DNA of 64,000 bases from Litorimonas sp964352855 (GCA_964352855.1 CAYGTR010000003.1:57715-121714), one strand, 5' to 3'. Numbered from the stretch's first letter, positions 8,041-17,953 are shown. Numbers and translations: made by a program. The notes: generated by a model not told the origin, from the sequence alone.

Positions 8041-8843
8041 GCCTTCCTCGCCATGATCATATCTTGCAGCATAAATTCACTCTCTGGCCTCGCCCAATGG
8101 CCATGCTCAATCATATCAATTTCCAATCCCGCTTTCGCATAAAGTGCTTTCACAAAATCAATATCAAAAGCCATCGCGGCTTCGGGCGTTGATTTCACTG
8201 TCGTCCGGCTCACATCGTCGAATACATACTGAAAATCCAACGCCCCTGATTTGGCCTTTCGACTCACGTCGTCCAATAAGTACCATGTCACCAAACACTT
8301 CCCGCCGGGTTTGAGCATCCGCGCTATTTCCATGAGATAGTTTTCAACATCGGCTGCCAACATATGTGTGAAAACGGACGTCAAAAACGTCAGGTCTTGG
8401 CTATTATTCGCAAGTGGGAATACATGATCTGCGGCCTGTTGCGACCCCTCTTTATTATAGCGCGAATTAAACACATCCATATGGATGAAGTCGAAATGGA
8501 GCACATCGGCATATTGGTTTTCGCACCACGCAATTCCCTCTGCCGCAATATCCATCCCAATATAGTGGCCGTCGGTGAGATAGTCGACGAGTGGACGGGC
8601 CATACGGCCCTGTCCACACCCCACGTCCAGAACATAATCGCTTGATTTTAAGCCGTGCCGTTTAAGCGTTTTGAAGAAATCTTCGCCCACAGCCACAAAA
8701 TCACCACCGCCAATAAAGGTCTTTGCCCGCGAAGGGACTCGCGGCGCAGTAATCGGATCACGCCAATCCAACCACGCATAGCTGAGCTTTTTGAACTGCA
8801 CCCGCAGAGGTAACGGAACGATTTTTTTTAAAAACGCTTTCAT
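8037..8843 (-). CDS. Class I SAM-dependent methyltransferase
   Basis: 268 aa with SAM motif I VLDVGCGQGRMA at about residues 71-82, an acidic motif II (GMDIA) and a post-motif region VFTHMLAADVENYLMEIARMLKPGG typical of UbiE/Methyltransf_11/25 enzymes. An N-terminal 65-residue extension precedes the fold. Substrate unknown; nothing nearby identifies it. It is divergent from mtaB. Confidence 0.85.
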   Translation of the reverse strand: MKAFLKKIVPLPLRVQFKKLSYAWLDWRDPITAPRVPSRAKTFIGGGDFVAVGEDFFKTLKRHGLKSSDYVLDVGCGQGRMARPLVDYLTDGHYIGMDIAAEGIAWCENQYADVLHFDFIHMDVFNSRYNKEGSQQAADHVFPLANNSQDLTFLTSVFTHMLAADVENYLMEIARMLKPGGKCLVTWYLLDDVSRKAKSGALDFQYVFDDVSRTTVKSTPEAAMAFDIDFVKALYAKAGLEIDMIEHGHWARPESEFMLQDMIMARKA

Positions 8844-8908
8844 TTTGCGCGACTTAGCCGTGCGCCCTTCTCTTGACCATACAAAAATAAGCGACCATAT
8901 CGCGGCGC

Positions 8909-10210
8909 ATGGGAAACACCCCCGACATAAAAGCGGATAGCGGCACGAAAGTCATCACACTGGGTTGCCGCCTGAACGCCTATGAAAGCGATGTCATGGC
9001 AGGTCATGCGCGCGATGCAGGCCTGACAAACGCTGTCATTATCAACACCTGCGCCGTGACCAATGAAGCCGTCGCCGAGAGCCGACGCCAAGTACGCAAG
9101 GCCCGTCGCGACAATCCCGACTCCACCGTTATCGTCACAGGGTGCGCCGCACAGATTGATCCGAAAGCTTTTGCTAGGATTAAAGGCGTTGATCGTGTCA
9201 TCGGCAATCATGAAAAAATGTCGCCTTTGAGCTTTGATCCTGAATTTTTAAGTCATTCTGAGCCCATTCGCGTCAATGATATTATGAGTGTCACTGAGAC
9301 TGCACCACAATTTATGGGCACGGGCAATCAAGAGCTGATAAAATCACAAAATCGCAGTCGTGCCTTTTTACAAGTTCAAAATGGTTGCGATCATCGCTGC
9401 ACATTTTGCATCATTCCCTATGGCCGCGGGAATGCACGAAGTGTGCCTGCGGGCGAAGTTGTAAATTCCATTAAATCATTGGTTGCGCAAGGCTATAATG
9501 AAGTCGTCTTGACGGGCGTTGACCTATCTAGTTGGGGGGGCGACCTGCCCGGCCAACCCCCGCTTGGTGACTTAATACGGCGTGTTTTAAAACTGGTGCC
9601 TGACCTGCCCCGACTCCGCATGTCTTCGGTTGATCCTGCGGAAGTTGATGACGTGCTGTTTGACCTTCTCATCCATGAACCCCGCATGACGCCCTATCTG
9701 CATCTGTCTTTGCAGGCCGGAGACGATATGATTTTGAAACGGATGAAGCGTCGCCATAATCGCCAAGACGTTTTGATATTATGTAAACGCTTGAAATCTG
9801 CACGACCCGACATGACCTTTGGCGCAGACATTATTGCAGGCTTTCCGACTGAAACAGACGAGATGTTTGAGAACTCCCGTTCTATCATTTCCGGTGTTGG
9901 TATTCCTTGGCTGCATGTTTTTCCCTATTCCTCACGCGAAGGCACACCGGCAGCAAAGATCAAACCCGTTGACGGAAATATCGTGAAAGGGCGTGCCAAA
10001 ATTTTACGCGAAGAAGGGGCGCGGATAAAAGCCGCCCATTTACAAACACGCTTAGGCGATACCGATACGGCCCTATTCGAAGAAACAGGCTTTGGCCGCC
10101 TCCCTGATTTCTCGCTTATCAAGGTGGACACGCCCCCGAAAAGCGGTAGCTTGGCACAAGTAAAAATTACGGGCGCAACGCTTGAACATCTGACGGGTAG
10201 TTTGGTTTAA
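8909..10210 (+). CDS. mtaB: tRNA t6A37 methylthiotransferase MtaB
   Basis: 433 aa radical-SAM methylthiotransferase. The UPF0004 domain contributes three cluster cysteines (GCRLNAYESD, INTCAVT, VTGCAAQ), and the radical-SAM CxxxCxxC is in GCDHRCTFCIIPYGRG. It converts t6A to ms2t6A at position 37 of ANN-decoding tRNAs. GCRLN in place of the GCQMN found in MiaB supports MtaB. It is directly followed by ftsY (stop then ATG with no spacer), a common alphaproteobacterial pairing. Confidence 0.93.
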   Translation: MGNTPDIKADSGTKVITLGCRLNAYESDVMAGHARDAGLTNAVIINTCAVTNEAVAESRRQVRKARRDNPDSTVIVTGCAAQIDPKAFARIKGVDRVIGNHEKMSPLSFDPEFLSHSEPIRVNDIMSVTETAPQFMGTGNQELIKSQNRSRAFLQVQNGCDHRCTFCIIPYGRGNARSVPAGEVVNSIKSLVAQGYNEVVLTGVDLSSWGGDLPGQPPLGDLIRRVLKLVPDLPRLRMSSVDPAEVDDVLFDLLIHEPRMTPYLHLSLQAGDDMILKRMKRRHNRQDVLILCKRLKSARPDMTFGADIIAGFPTETDEMFENSRSIISGVGIPWLHVFPYSSREGTPAAKIKPVDGNIVKGRAKILREEGARIKAAHLQTRLGDTDTALFEETGFGRLPDFSLIKVDTPPKSGSLAQVKITGATLEHLTGSLV

Positions 10211-12013
10211 ATGGCTGAAAAGAAAAAAGGTTTTCTATCGCGTTTGGGCTTTAAGTCCAAAGATGACAAACGCGCAGAAGAGGCGGCGGAAAAAGCGGCG
10301 GCCCAACAACGCGTCGATGAACAAATGGCGGCGCGTATGGCGGCGATTAATGCCGCCGCGCTAAAATCTGCCCGCGAAATGGATGCGCTTAAAGCGCCGC
10401 AAGGTGCGCCTGAAATTTCCGCAGAAGAAAAAGTGCGTATCGAGCTTGAGGAAAAACGCCAAGCCGAAATTCAAGCCGCAAAAGACGTCGCTCGTGCCAA
10501 ACAACTCGCTGAAGAACGCGCCCGCGAAGCTGAATCAAAAGCAAAGCGGGACGCAGAGGCGGAAGCTGCACGCCTGAAGGCCGAAGAAGAGACCAAGGCA
10601 CTTGCAGAACAGCAAGCTACGGAAGCCGCCAAACGGGCCGAAGCACAACGCCTTGAGGCTGAGCGGTTGGCCGCAGAAGAGACCAAACGCAAAGCCGAAG
10701 AAGAAGCAGCCTTTAAAACGGCAAAGGACGCCGAAGAAGCTGCAGCCCTGAAAGCCAAAGCTGAAGCGGAAGCCAAAGCCCGCACAGAGGCCGAGGCCGG
10801 GCGGATTGCCGAAATCGCACGACAAGAAGAAGCGTCCAGGATTGCCGCCGCAGCAGAGGCCACCCGCCTCGCAGAAGAACAAGCCAAAGCTGCCGAAGCG
10901 GCACGTCTGAAAAGACTGACGGATGAAGCGAAAGAAGCGGAACGCCGGGCCCGTATTGCCGAAGAGCGTGCCACACGTGAAGCCAATGAGCGTGAAGCAT
11001 TGGCGAAAATTGAAGCCGAGCGCCAAGCCAAGCGAGAGGCCGAAGGCGAATTATCGCCTAAGCCGGAACCCGAAGCACAGCCCTCTAATTTCCTCAACCG
11101 CATTTCTGCCGGTCTGAGAAAGTCAACGTCCCGCATGTCAGAGAGTATGGCGGCGAATTTCACAAAGCGGACTTTGGACGCGGAAGCCCTCGAAGAGTTG
11201 GAAGACATTCTGATCGCGTCTGACCTCGGTACAGGGCCCGCCATGAAGGTGACATCGCGTTTGGCTGAAGATAAATTCGACAAACAAATTACAGACCTCG
11301 AGATCAAAATCGCACTCGCCGATGTCATTTCTGAAGTTTTGAGCCCTCTAGAAAAGCCTATCGTGCTCGGCGCGATCAAACCGCAAATCATGCTATTCGT
11401 CGGCGTGAACGGTTCTGGCAAAACCACGACCCTTGGCAAAATTGCGAAGCGCTTCACCGATGAAGGGAAGAAAGTTTTGATTGCGGCCGGCGACACGTTT
11501 CGCGCGGCCGCCTTTGAACAACTTTCCGTCTGGGGTGAACGCGCCAATGCACCCGTTATGTCCGGTGCGATCGGGGCAGATGCAGCAGGGCTTGTTTATG
11601 ATGCCATAGATCGTGCCCGCCGCGAAGATTTTGACATCCTTATGATCGACACCGCAGGGCGCTTACAAAACCGCACGGAACTCATGGATGAGCTGGCGAA
11701 AATTCTGCGCGTCATTAAAAAACAAGATGAAACAGCCCCGCATCATTCTATCCTCGTGCTAGACGCAACGGTCGGTCAAAACGCGCTAATGCAAACCGAG
11801 GCCTTTGCAAAAACGGCTGAAGTCTCCGGCCTGATTATGACGAAACTCGACGGCACCGCCAAGGGCGGCGTCTTAGTAGCGCTATCCGATAAATATAAAC
11901 TCCCCATCCATTGCATCGGCATAGGCGAACAAATCGAAGATCTTGAAACCTTCTCGGCCCCCGTCTTCGCCGCAGCATTGTCAGGTGTGGCCGATGAGAT
12001 GCAGACGGAGTGA
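10211..12013 (+). CDS. ftsY: Signal recognition particle receptor FtsY, with long charged N-terminal domain
   Basis: 600 aa. The C-terminal NG GTPase (about residues 300-600) shows G1 GVNGSGKTT at 398-406, DTFRAAAFEQL, DTAGRLQN and the TKLDGTAKGG motif. It docks SRP-ribosome complexes at the membrane. The N-terminal A domain (about residues 10-290) is very rich in Ala, Glu, Lys and Arg and should form a long charged helix or coiled coil. This makes the protein longer than many FtsY proteins. It is translationally adjacent to mtaB and overlaps the next gene by four bases (GTGA). Confidence 0.95.
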   Translation: MAEKKKGFLSRLGFKSKDDKRAEEAAEKAAAQQRVDEQMAARMAAINAAALKSAREMDALKAPQGAPEISAEEKVRIELEEKRQAEIQAAKDVARAKQLAEERAREAESKAKRDAEAEAARLKAEEETKALAEQQATEAAKRAEAQRLEAERLAAEETKRKAEEEAAFKTAKDAEEAAALKAKAEAEAKARTEAEAGRIAEIARQEEASRIAAAAEATRLAEEQAKAAEAARLKRLTDEAKEAERRARIAEERATREANEREALAKIEAERQAKREAEGELSPKPEPEAQPSNFLNRISAGLRKSTSRMSESMAANFTKRTLDAEALEELEDILIASDLGTGPAMKVTSRLAEDKFDKQITDLEIKIALADVISEVLSPLEKPIVLGAIKPQIMLFVGVNGSGKTTTLGKIAKRFTDEGKKVLIAAGDTFRAAAFEQLSVWGERANAPVMSGAIGADAAGLVYDAIDRARREDFDILMIDTAGRLQNRTELMDELAKILRVIKKQDETAPHHSILVLDATVGQNALMQTEAFAKTAEVSGLIMTKLDGTAKGGVLVALSDKYKLPIHCIGIGEQIEDLETFSAPVFAAALSGVADEMQTE

Positions 12014-12858
12014 GCCCTGCAAACCTTTCTTTCGGGCTTATCTTAGTCTCCGCAATAACACATGCCTTCGTTGGCGCCATTCTTAAACATTCACATGATA
12101 AATTGGTTTTGCGAGGCGTGTTAGGGTTAACAACTGCGGTGGTTGCGTTTCCTTTTATCTTTTTCGTCCCGGTTCTGCCGCTTAATGTTTGGCTTATTCT
12201 CCTTTTGGGTATGAGCATCCATTTCGTCTATCATCTGGCGCAGGCGACGGCATTTACAAAAGGCGATATGTCGGTTGTTTATCCGATCATGCGGGGATTT
12301 GCGCCTGCGCTTACAGCGTTCTTTGCCTTTCTGATTTTAAAAGAGCCGCTAACGCCTCTTGAGATTCTGGGACTCTCCATTGTTGTGGCGGCGCTCATTG
12401 GATTTGGCTGGCCACAAAAGATAAAAATAGAGGGCGCAGCTGTGGCAATTGGCTTTGCCCTTTTCAGCGGTTTTTTGACGGCAATTTATACAGTAGTAGA
12501 TACTTACGGCATGCGCCTCGCACCTTACAGCTTTAGCTTTATCGCTTGGTTTTTTGTGATTGAAGGTGTCGGCATTAGCCTGATTGTCACAGCCATGAAA
12601 TGGGAGGGGCTGAAAGAGAAAATTAAACTCGATTGGCAAGGCGGCATTGTTGCAGGGCTTTTTGGGCTAATAACCTACACGACCGCATTATATGCTTTTT
12701 CTCTCGCACCTATTGCAGGGCTGGCGGCGCTTCGCGAAACGAGTGTGATCTTTGGGGCTACCCTCGCAACACTTTGGCTCAAAGAAGCCTTTGGCTTGCG
12801 CCGCGTGATACTGGCCATAATTCTTGCCTTTGGGCTTATCCTGATGCACATGGCTTAG
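12010..12858 (+). CDS. EamA/DMT-superfamily permease
   Basis: 282 aa with about ten membrane helices in two repeated EamA halves; the second ends in ETSVIFGATLATLWLKEAFG, a conserved DMT motif. The start is a GTG overlapping the ftsY stop. These proteins usually export small metabolites; the substrate is unknown. Co-transcription with ftsY and yciB is probable from the spacing. Confidence 0.88.
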   Translation: MSPANLSFGLILVSAITHAFVGAILKHSHDKLVLRGVLGLTTAVVAFPFIFFVPVLPLNVWLILLLGMSIHFVYHLAQATAFTKGDMSVVYPIMRGFAPALTAFFAFLILKEPLTPLEILGLSIVVAALIGFGWPQKIKIEGAAVAIGFALFSGFLTAIYTVVDTYGMRLAPYSFSFIAWFFVIEGVGISLIVTAMKWEGLKEKIKLDWQGGIVAGLFGLITYTTALYAFSLAPIAGLAALRETSVIFGATLATLWLKEAFGLRRVILAIILAFGLILMHMA

Positions 12859-12859
12859 C

Positions 12860-13462
12860 ATGACGCAAGAAACACCTAAGACACCCGTTACAACAAAAAC
12901 CAAACCCAGCATGTGGCTCGAATTTGGGCCCTTATTGGTTTTCTTTATCGCATTTCAAATTTTGAAACGTAGTAACCCTGACGGCGCAATGTTGCAGGCA
13001 GCCGGTATTTTTGCCGTCGCAGCCCTTATTGCTTTAGCGCTCTCTTGGGTAAAACACAAAACCGTATCAGGCATGTTGATTTTCTCCACAATTATCATTG
13101 CGATTACCGCGGGGCTAGCTATTGCCTTTGATAATAAAATTATTTTTTTCATGAAGCCGACACTAATGAACTCCCTCTTTGGCCTTGCTGTGATCGGCGG
13201 CGTTTTCTTTAAACGCAATATCGTAGAAATGCTTTTGGGGAGTGCTTTTGAGATGCCTTTAGATAAGTGGAATATAATTGCCATACGTTGGGGCTTATTC
13301 TTTTTCTTTTGCGCCGCGTTAAATGAAATTGTTTGGCGTACACAAACAGAAGAGTTTTGGGTAAATTTCAAAGTTTTCGGCTTTATGCCATTGACGATTC
13401 TTTTCACCCTGACACAAATTCCTTTCATCCAAAAATATGGGCGTCTCAAAACGGCAGATTAA
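12860..13462 (+). CDS. yciB: Inner-membrane septation protein A family (YciB/IspZ)
   Basis: 200 aa, about five to six membrane segments. The opening WLEFGPLLVFFIAF and the segment PLDKWNIIAIRWGLFFFFCAALNE are YciB signatures. The family affects cell-envelope synthesis and division. It starts one base after the EamA stop, and ftsY near yciB is a recurrent alphaproteobacterial arrangement. An N-terminal Thr/Pro/Lys-rich tail of about 15 residues precedes the first helix. Confidence 0.9.
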   Translation: MTQETPKTPVTTKTKPSMWLEFGPLLVFFIAFQILKRSNPDGAMLQAAGIFAVAALIALALSWVKHKTVSGMLIFSTIIIAITAGLAIAFDNKIIFFMKPTLMNSLFGLAVIGGVFFKRNIVEMLLGSAFEMPLDKWNIIAIRWGLFFFFCAALNEIVWRTQTEEFWVNFKVFGFMPLTILFTLTQIPFIQKYGRLKTAD

Positions 13463-13491
13463 CGCCTTGTTTACCATAACATAAGCTGTGT

Positions 13492-13504
13492 GTTGTAATA
13501 CAAC
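13492..13504. promoter_or_regulatory. 13-bp perfect palindrome upstream of small ORF
   Basis: GTTGTA-A-TACAAC lies 22 bp before the start at 13527. It may be a regulator-binding site; no adjacent regulator gene points to an owner. Confidence 0.3.
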
Positions 13505-13526
13505 CTTACCCTGATAGCCCCCTGCC

Positions 13527-13814
13527 ATGGGCTTTGCAAAACATACGAATCAGCTCCAGACTTCAGAAACTTATGATAAGGCGCTCACACTGCGCCTCAT
13601 TGGTGTCTTGAAATCTGTCAACGCGCTTGCGGAATGGGAAAAGGCTGACACACCTTCTCAAACGTTTTTATATCAGCTTAAGGCCGCGCAAAATGTCGGG
13701 ATATTCCAACCTTTCACAGCTGAACAACATGCCTTGAATGCTTATTTGACCAAACATCGCGCAGGGCAGCGTTTATGTGAATATGCCTGGCGCACATACG
13801 CACAATCAATTTGA
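13527..13814 (+). CDS. Small protein of unknown function
   Basis: 95 aa, soluble, no signal peptide or membrane segment, two Trp and one Cys. No family recognised. The frame fills most of the gap between yciB and acnA, and the composition looks coding, but no clear ribosome-binding site precedes the ATG. Confidence 0.5.
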   Translation: MGFAKHTNQLQTSETYDKALTLRLIGVLKSVNALAEWEKADTPSQTFLYQLKAAQNVGIFQPFTAEQHALNAYLTKHRAGQRLCEYAWRTYAQSI

Positions 13815-13934
13815 GGATGAGACCCATATACTGCACGGCACGACTTCCAAAAAGCGCTTTATAATTGAATAGCACCACGTTCCTGTTATAAGCCGCCTAT
13901 ATTTGCAGACCCCTATTAAAGATGAGGATGGCTC

Positions 13935-16625
13935 ATGGCTTCACTGGACAGTTTTAATTGCGAGCGCACGATGAATGTGCGTGGCGGTACCTATACATAT
14001 TACGACCTGAAAGAGGCCGAGAAAAATGGCTTGAAAGATGCGTCTAAATTACCACGCTCTTTAAAAGTCCTGTTAGAAAACCTTCTGCGCCACGAAGACG
14101 GCAATACCGTTAAAAAAGAAGATATTCAGGCAATTGTTGACTGGCTTGGCCCAAAAACATCCACACATGAAATTGCCTATCGTCCGGCCCGTGTGTTAAT
14201 GCAGGACTTTACTGGTGTGCCTGCCGTTGTTGATCTCGCAGCAATGCGTGATGCGATGGTGAAACTTGGCGGAAAAGCCGATGCGATTAACCCGCTTAAT
14301 CCCGTACATTTGGTCATCGACCATTCTGTTATGGTTGATTATTTCGGAACACAGCAAGCGTTTAAGAAAAATGTAGACCGCGAATATGAGCGGAATGGTG
14401 AACGGTATGACTTCCTCAAATGGGGTCAGGAAGCCTTTGATAATTTCGCTGTTGTGCCCCCCGGAACTGGTATCTGTCATCAAGTGAATCTGGAAAATCT
14501 AGCGCAAACAGTTTGGACAAAGACGCAAGGTGGTAAAACATACGCCTTCCCTGACACGCTTGTCGGAACAGACTCACATACAACGATGATTAACGGCTTG
14601 TCTGTTTTGGGTTGGGGCGTGGGCGGCATCGAAGCCGAAGCCGCTATGCTCGGACAGCCTATTTCTATGCTTATCCCAGAAGTCATCGGTTTCGAATTAA
14701 CCGGGAAAATCGTCGAAGGCGCAACAGCAACTGACCTTGTTCTACGCGTTGTTGAAATGCTCCGAAAAAAAGGCGTTGTCGGTAAATTTGTTGAATTTTA
14801 TGGCGCTGGCTTGGATCACCTGTCTCTTGAGGATCAAGCAACGATTGCTAATATGGCACCGGAATACGGCGCCACTTGTGGCTTCTTCCCGATAGATAAT
14901 GATACGTTGAAATACTTGAATGCAACAGGTCGCGATGAAGCTCGCATTGAGCTTGTTGAGGCTTATGCAAAGGCTCAAGGTCTCTGGCGTGATGGCTCTA
15001 CGCCGGAATATACAGACACATTATCTTTGGACATCAGCACAGTTCAGCCATCCCTCGCAGGACCAAAACGTCCACAAGACCGTTTTGACCTCAAAGGCTC
15101 TGCCAAGACATTCGCGAAAATTCTGCGAGACGAATATGGCAAAACACCGGATGGCGACTCAGCCATTCCTGTCAAAGGGACGGATTACAGTGTGGATCAT
15201 GGTGATGTATTTATCGCCGCCATTACCTCTTGCACCAACACATCTAATCCCAACGTGATGATGGCCGCGGGCCTTGTGGCTCAAAAAGCGAATGAAAAAG
15301 GTCTGACGGTTAAGCCTTGGGTCAAGACATCTCTCGCACCCGGCTCTCAAGTCGTAGGTGAATATCTTGAAAAATCGAAACTACAAAAAGAGCTTAACCA
15401 ACTTGGTTTTGATGTTGTCGGATATGGCTGCACGACCTGTATCGGCAATTCCGGGCCGCTGGCAGATAAATTTGTCGAAGCGATTGATAAAGGCGACCTC
15501 GTCTCTTGTTCGGTTTTGTCAGGCAACCGTAACTTTGAAGGCCGCATTGGCCCAGACCTTAAAGCCAACTTCTTAGCCTCTCCGCCTCTCGTTGTGGCCT
15601 ATGCCCTCGCAGGGTCTATGCACCATGATTTCGACATTGATCCACTTGGTGTCGATAAGGACGGCAATGAAGTCTACCTCAAAGATATTTGGCCAACATC
15701 TGCCGAAATTGCAGCCGTAGTACGCAAAATCATTAACCGAAAAATGTTCACAGAACGCTATGCTGATCTCTATAAAGGCGACAAGCAGTGGCAGAAAATC
15801 AAAGTCACAGGCGGCGAAACCTATGACTGGCAGCCGGAGTCAACTTATGTGCGTAATCCCCCTTATTTTGAGGGCATGACAACAACACCAGATGCTGTTG
15901 AAAATGTGAAGAATGCCAATATTCTGGCGCTTCTCGGCGACTCCATCACGACCGATCATATTTCACCTGCAGGAGCAATTAAAGGTGACGGCCCTGCCGG
16001 TCGTTATCTGAAGGAGCGGGATGTTACTCGGGCCGAATTTAACTCCTTTGGTTCCCGCCGCGGCAATCACGAAGTCATGATGCGCGGCACCTTTGCCAAT
16101 ATCCGCATTAAAAACCTTATGGCTCCAGGCACTGTTGGTGGCGTGACAACTTATGTGCCGACAGGCGAAGTCATGAGTATTTTTGATGCTGCCGAGAAAT
16201 ATAAAGCTGACAATAAAGACCTCGTTGTCTTTGCCGGCAGTCTTTATGGCAATGGTTCATCCCGCGACTGGGCCGCTAAAGGCACTATTCTGCTCGGCGT
16301 AAAGGCCGTTATGGCAGATAGTTTTGAGCGTATTCACCGCTCTAACCTCATTGGCATGGGGGTACTCCCTCTAGAATTCCAAGACGGTAATAGTTGGGAG
16401 AAACTCGGTCTTAAAGGGTCTGAAACGGTCGATATCAATGGTATCGAAAACATCACGCCTCGTAGCACGCTTGATGTGACCGTAACTTATCCTGACGGGA
16501 AGACAAAAACATTCCCTGTTAATGTCCGTATCGATACGGAAAATGAGCTGGAATACTTCCGCAATGGCGGCATTCTACATTATGTTCTCCGCAACCTCGC
16601 ACGCGAATCGGAAGCAGCGGAATAA
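13935..16625 (+). CDS. acnA: Aconitate hydratase A
   Basis: 896 aa, full length for bacterial AcnA/IRP1-type aconitases. The three [4Fe-4S] ligands are visible: Cys433 in ITSCTNTSNP and Cys499/Cys502 in GYGCTTCIGN. The swivel domain with the GSSRDWAAKG loop is at the C-terminal side. It isomerises citrate to isocitrate in the TCA cycle. It is monocistronic with a strong terminator directly behind. A TATAAT sequence lies at 13860-13865, about 70 bp upstream of the start. Confidence 0.97.
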   Translation: MASLDSFNCERTMNVRGGTYTYYDLKEAEKNGLKDASKLPRSLKVLLENLLRHEDGNTVKKEDIQAIVDWLGPKTSTHEIAYRPARVLMQDFTGVPAVVDLAAMRDAMVKLGGKADAINPLNPVHLVIDHSVMVDYFGTQQAFKKNVDREYERNGERYDFLKWGQEAFDNFAVVPPGTGICHQVNLENLAQTVWTKTQGGKTYAFPDTLVGTDSHTTMINGLSVLGWGVGGIEAEAAMLGQPISMLIPEVIGFELTGKIVEGATATDLVLRVVEMLRKKGVVGKFVEFYGAGLDHLSLEDQATIANMAPEYGATCGFFPIDNDTLKYLNATGRDEARIELVEAYAKAQGLWRDGSTPEYTDTLSLDISTVQPSLAGPKRPQDRFDLKGSAKTFAKILRDEYGKTPDGDSAIPVKGTDYSVDHGDVFIAAITSCTNTSNPNVMMAAGLVAQKANEKGLTVKPWVKTSLAPGSQVVGEYLEKSKLQKELNQLGFDVVGYGCTTCIGNSGPLADKFVEAIDKGDLVSCSVLSGNRNFEGRIGPDLKANFLASPPLVVAYALAGSMHHDFDIDPLGVDKDGNEVYLKDIWPTSAEIAAVVRKIINRKMFTERYADLYKGDKQWQKIKVTGGETYDWQPESTYVRNPPYFEGMTTTPDAVENVKNANILALLGDSITTDHISPAGAIKGDGPAGRYLKERDVTRAEFNSFGSRRGNHEVMMRGTFANIRIKNLMAPGTVGGVTTYVPTGEVMSIFDAAEKYKADNKDLVVFAGSLYGNGSSRDWAAKGTILLGVKAVMADSFERIHRSNLIGMGVLPLEFQDGNSWEKLGLKGSETVDINGIENITPRSTLDVTVTYPDGKTKTFPVNVRIDTENELEYFRNGGILHYVLRNLARESEAAE

Positions 16626-16650
16626 AGTGAATTGCAATCAGTTTTGAATG

Positions 16651-16679
16651 GCCCGCCTTCATGGCGGGCTTTTTGTTTT
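16651..16679 (+). terminator. Rho-independent terminator of acnA
   Basis: GCCCGCC (16651-16657), loop TTCAT, GGCGGGC (16663-16669), then a T-rich tract to 16679. It starts 25 bp after the acnA stop. Confidence 0.92.
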
Positions 16680-16741
16680 CTAAACTCCTGAATATTATGA
16701 CACACTTGACGCCTTAACCTAAAAAAGGCTCTTTTGGACAC

Positions 16742-17794
16742 ATGCTTTGGATTGATGCATTCCTGCGGATCGGCGCAATTACGCTTTTATTGCTAGGGGC
16801 CGTTTTGGTCGTTCGTGATCGTATTTGCTGGCGTCCGACAATTTTTATTGTGCTTGCCTCTATTGGGGTCTCCACCATGTTGATCGGCTCCGCCCCTGAC
16901 AGTCTCGGCATCCCGCCGACCCTGAAATTCACAGCCTATACCTTAGAGTTTATCAGTATCGTGTTTATTTGGTGGTTTGGCCTAGCACTGTTTAGAGATG
17001 ATTTCCGTTTAGGCTGGCCACATTGGGCCGTCTTTTTCCTCTCGGGCGTTTTACGTGTCCCACACAATATCGCTGAAATGACGAATGCGTTTTATTATCC
17101 GTCTTTGCTGGACACGCTTTGTGAACTGATAGTGGTAGCCATGATGGCACACCTTATTGTTACCATTATACGCGAGGGTGAGGATGATTTGGTGCTTAGT
17201 CGCCGCCGGTCCAGAAATTACTTTGTCATAGGGATTGTCACGGCCGTTCTTCTTTCAACTTTTTCCGAACATGGTTGGCTGCCTGTCCCCATTGAGTATG
17301 TTTATTTCATAAAGTCGGCCACGACTTTCCCTCTCGCGCTCTGGTTTACCCTCTGGCTCAGTCGTCTGGACCAGAAAAATCTCAACTTCGAGGCTGAGGC
17401 AAAACCCCTGCCTGCTACACGAGGTAGCAATGGAATTGATCCGCGTGATAAAGACCTTTTAGGTCAATTAATTACGGCCATGGAAAAAGATAAAATCTTT
17501 CGCGAGCCCGGCTTAACCATTCGCCACCTTGCCGAACATCTCGGCACGCCGGAGCACCGTTTGCGCATCTTAATCAATCAGGGCCTAGGCTACCGAAACT
17601 TCTCAGCCTTCCTGAATAGCTACCGTATTAATGCCATTAAGGCTGAGTTTAACGACCCGGAAAAAGCCAGAGTCCCCGTCCTTACATTGGCTATGGATGT
17701 CGGTTACAACTCTCTCGCTCCGTTTAATCGCGCCTTTCGGTCTATTGAAGGCATGACGCCAACGGCCTATCGACAAAAAATCCTATCAAAATAG
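16742..17794 (+). CDS. AraC-family regulator with N-terminal membrane domain
   Basis: 350 aa. Residues 1 to about 215 hold six or seven hydrophobic helices, and about 245-350 form an AraC double helix-turn-helix (HLAEHLGTPEHRLRILINQGLGY and VLTLAMDVGYNSLAPFNRAFR, ending in GMTPTAYR). It is therefore a membrane-tethered one-component regulator that may sense an envelope or membrane signal. A 16-bp direct repeat with 20-bp period lies just after its stop and before the small secreted gene, a plausible binding site for this family. Confidence 0.88.
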   Translation: MLWIDAFLRIGAITLLLLGAVLVVRDRICWRPTIFIVLASIGVSTMLIGSAPDSLGIPPTLKFTAYTLEFISIVFIWWFGLALFRDDFRLGWPHWAVFFLSGVLRVPHNIAEMTNAFYYPSLLDTLCELIVVAMMAHLIVTIIREGEDDLVLSRRRSRNYFVIGIVTAVLLSTFSEHGWLPVPIEYVYFIKSATTFPLALWFTLWLSRLDQKNLNFEAEAKPLPATRGSNGIDPRDKDLLGQLITAMEKDKIFREPGLTIRHLAEHLGTPEHRLRILINQGLGYRNFSAFLNSYRINAIKAEFNDPEKARVPVLTLAMDVGYNSLAPFNRAFRSIEGMTPTAYRQKILSK

Positions 17795-17802
17795 GTCATT
17801 TC

Positions 17803-17838
17803 CTGATTGATTATAAAAAGGTCTGATTGATTTTAAAA
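17803..17838. promoter_or_regulatory. Tandem 16-bp direct repeat, candidate AraC-type operator
   Basis: CTGATTGATTATAAAA (17803-17818) recurs as CTGATTGATTTTAAAA (17823-17838) with one mismatch. The period is exactly 20 bp, two helical turns, which resembles tandem half-sites of AraC-family proteins. The second copy overlaps the 12-bp palindrome GATTTTAAAATC (17829-17840). It lies about 115 bp upstream of the start at 17954. Confidence 0.5.
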
Positions 17839-17953
17839 TCGACCATCATTTTTCAACATCGACGAGATATAAATGTCACCATCCCGTATCGCTTTGGTCA
17901 TACAGAGCGCCTGCAATCTCGCTGACGTTCACGGATCACCAAGGAGATTTCCG

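Noticed and set aside
10471..11547. 358-codon open frame on the minus strand inside ftsY
   Set aside because: It is antisense to the Ala/Glu/Lys-rich FtsY arm; the compositional bias removes stops. The product is a Ser/Ala/Arg low-complexity string with no family features.
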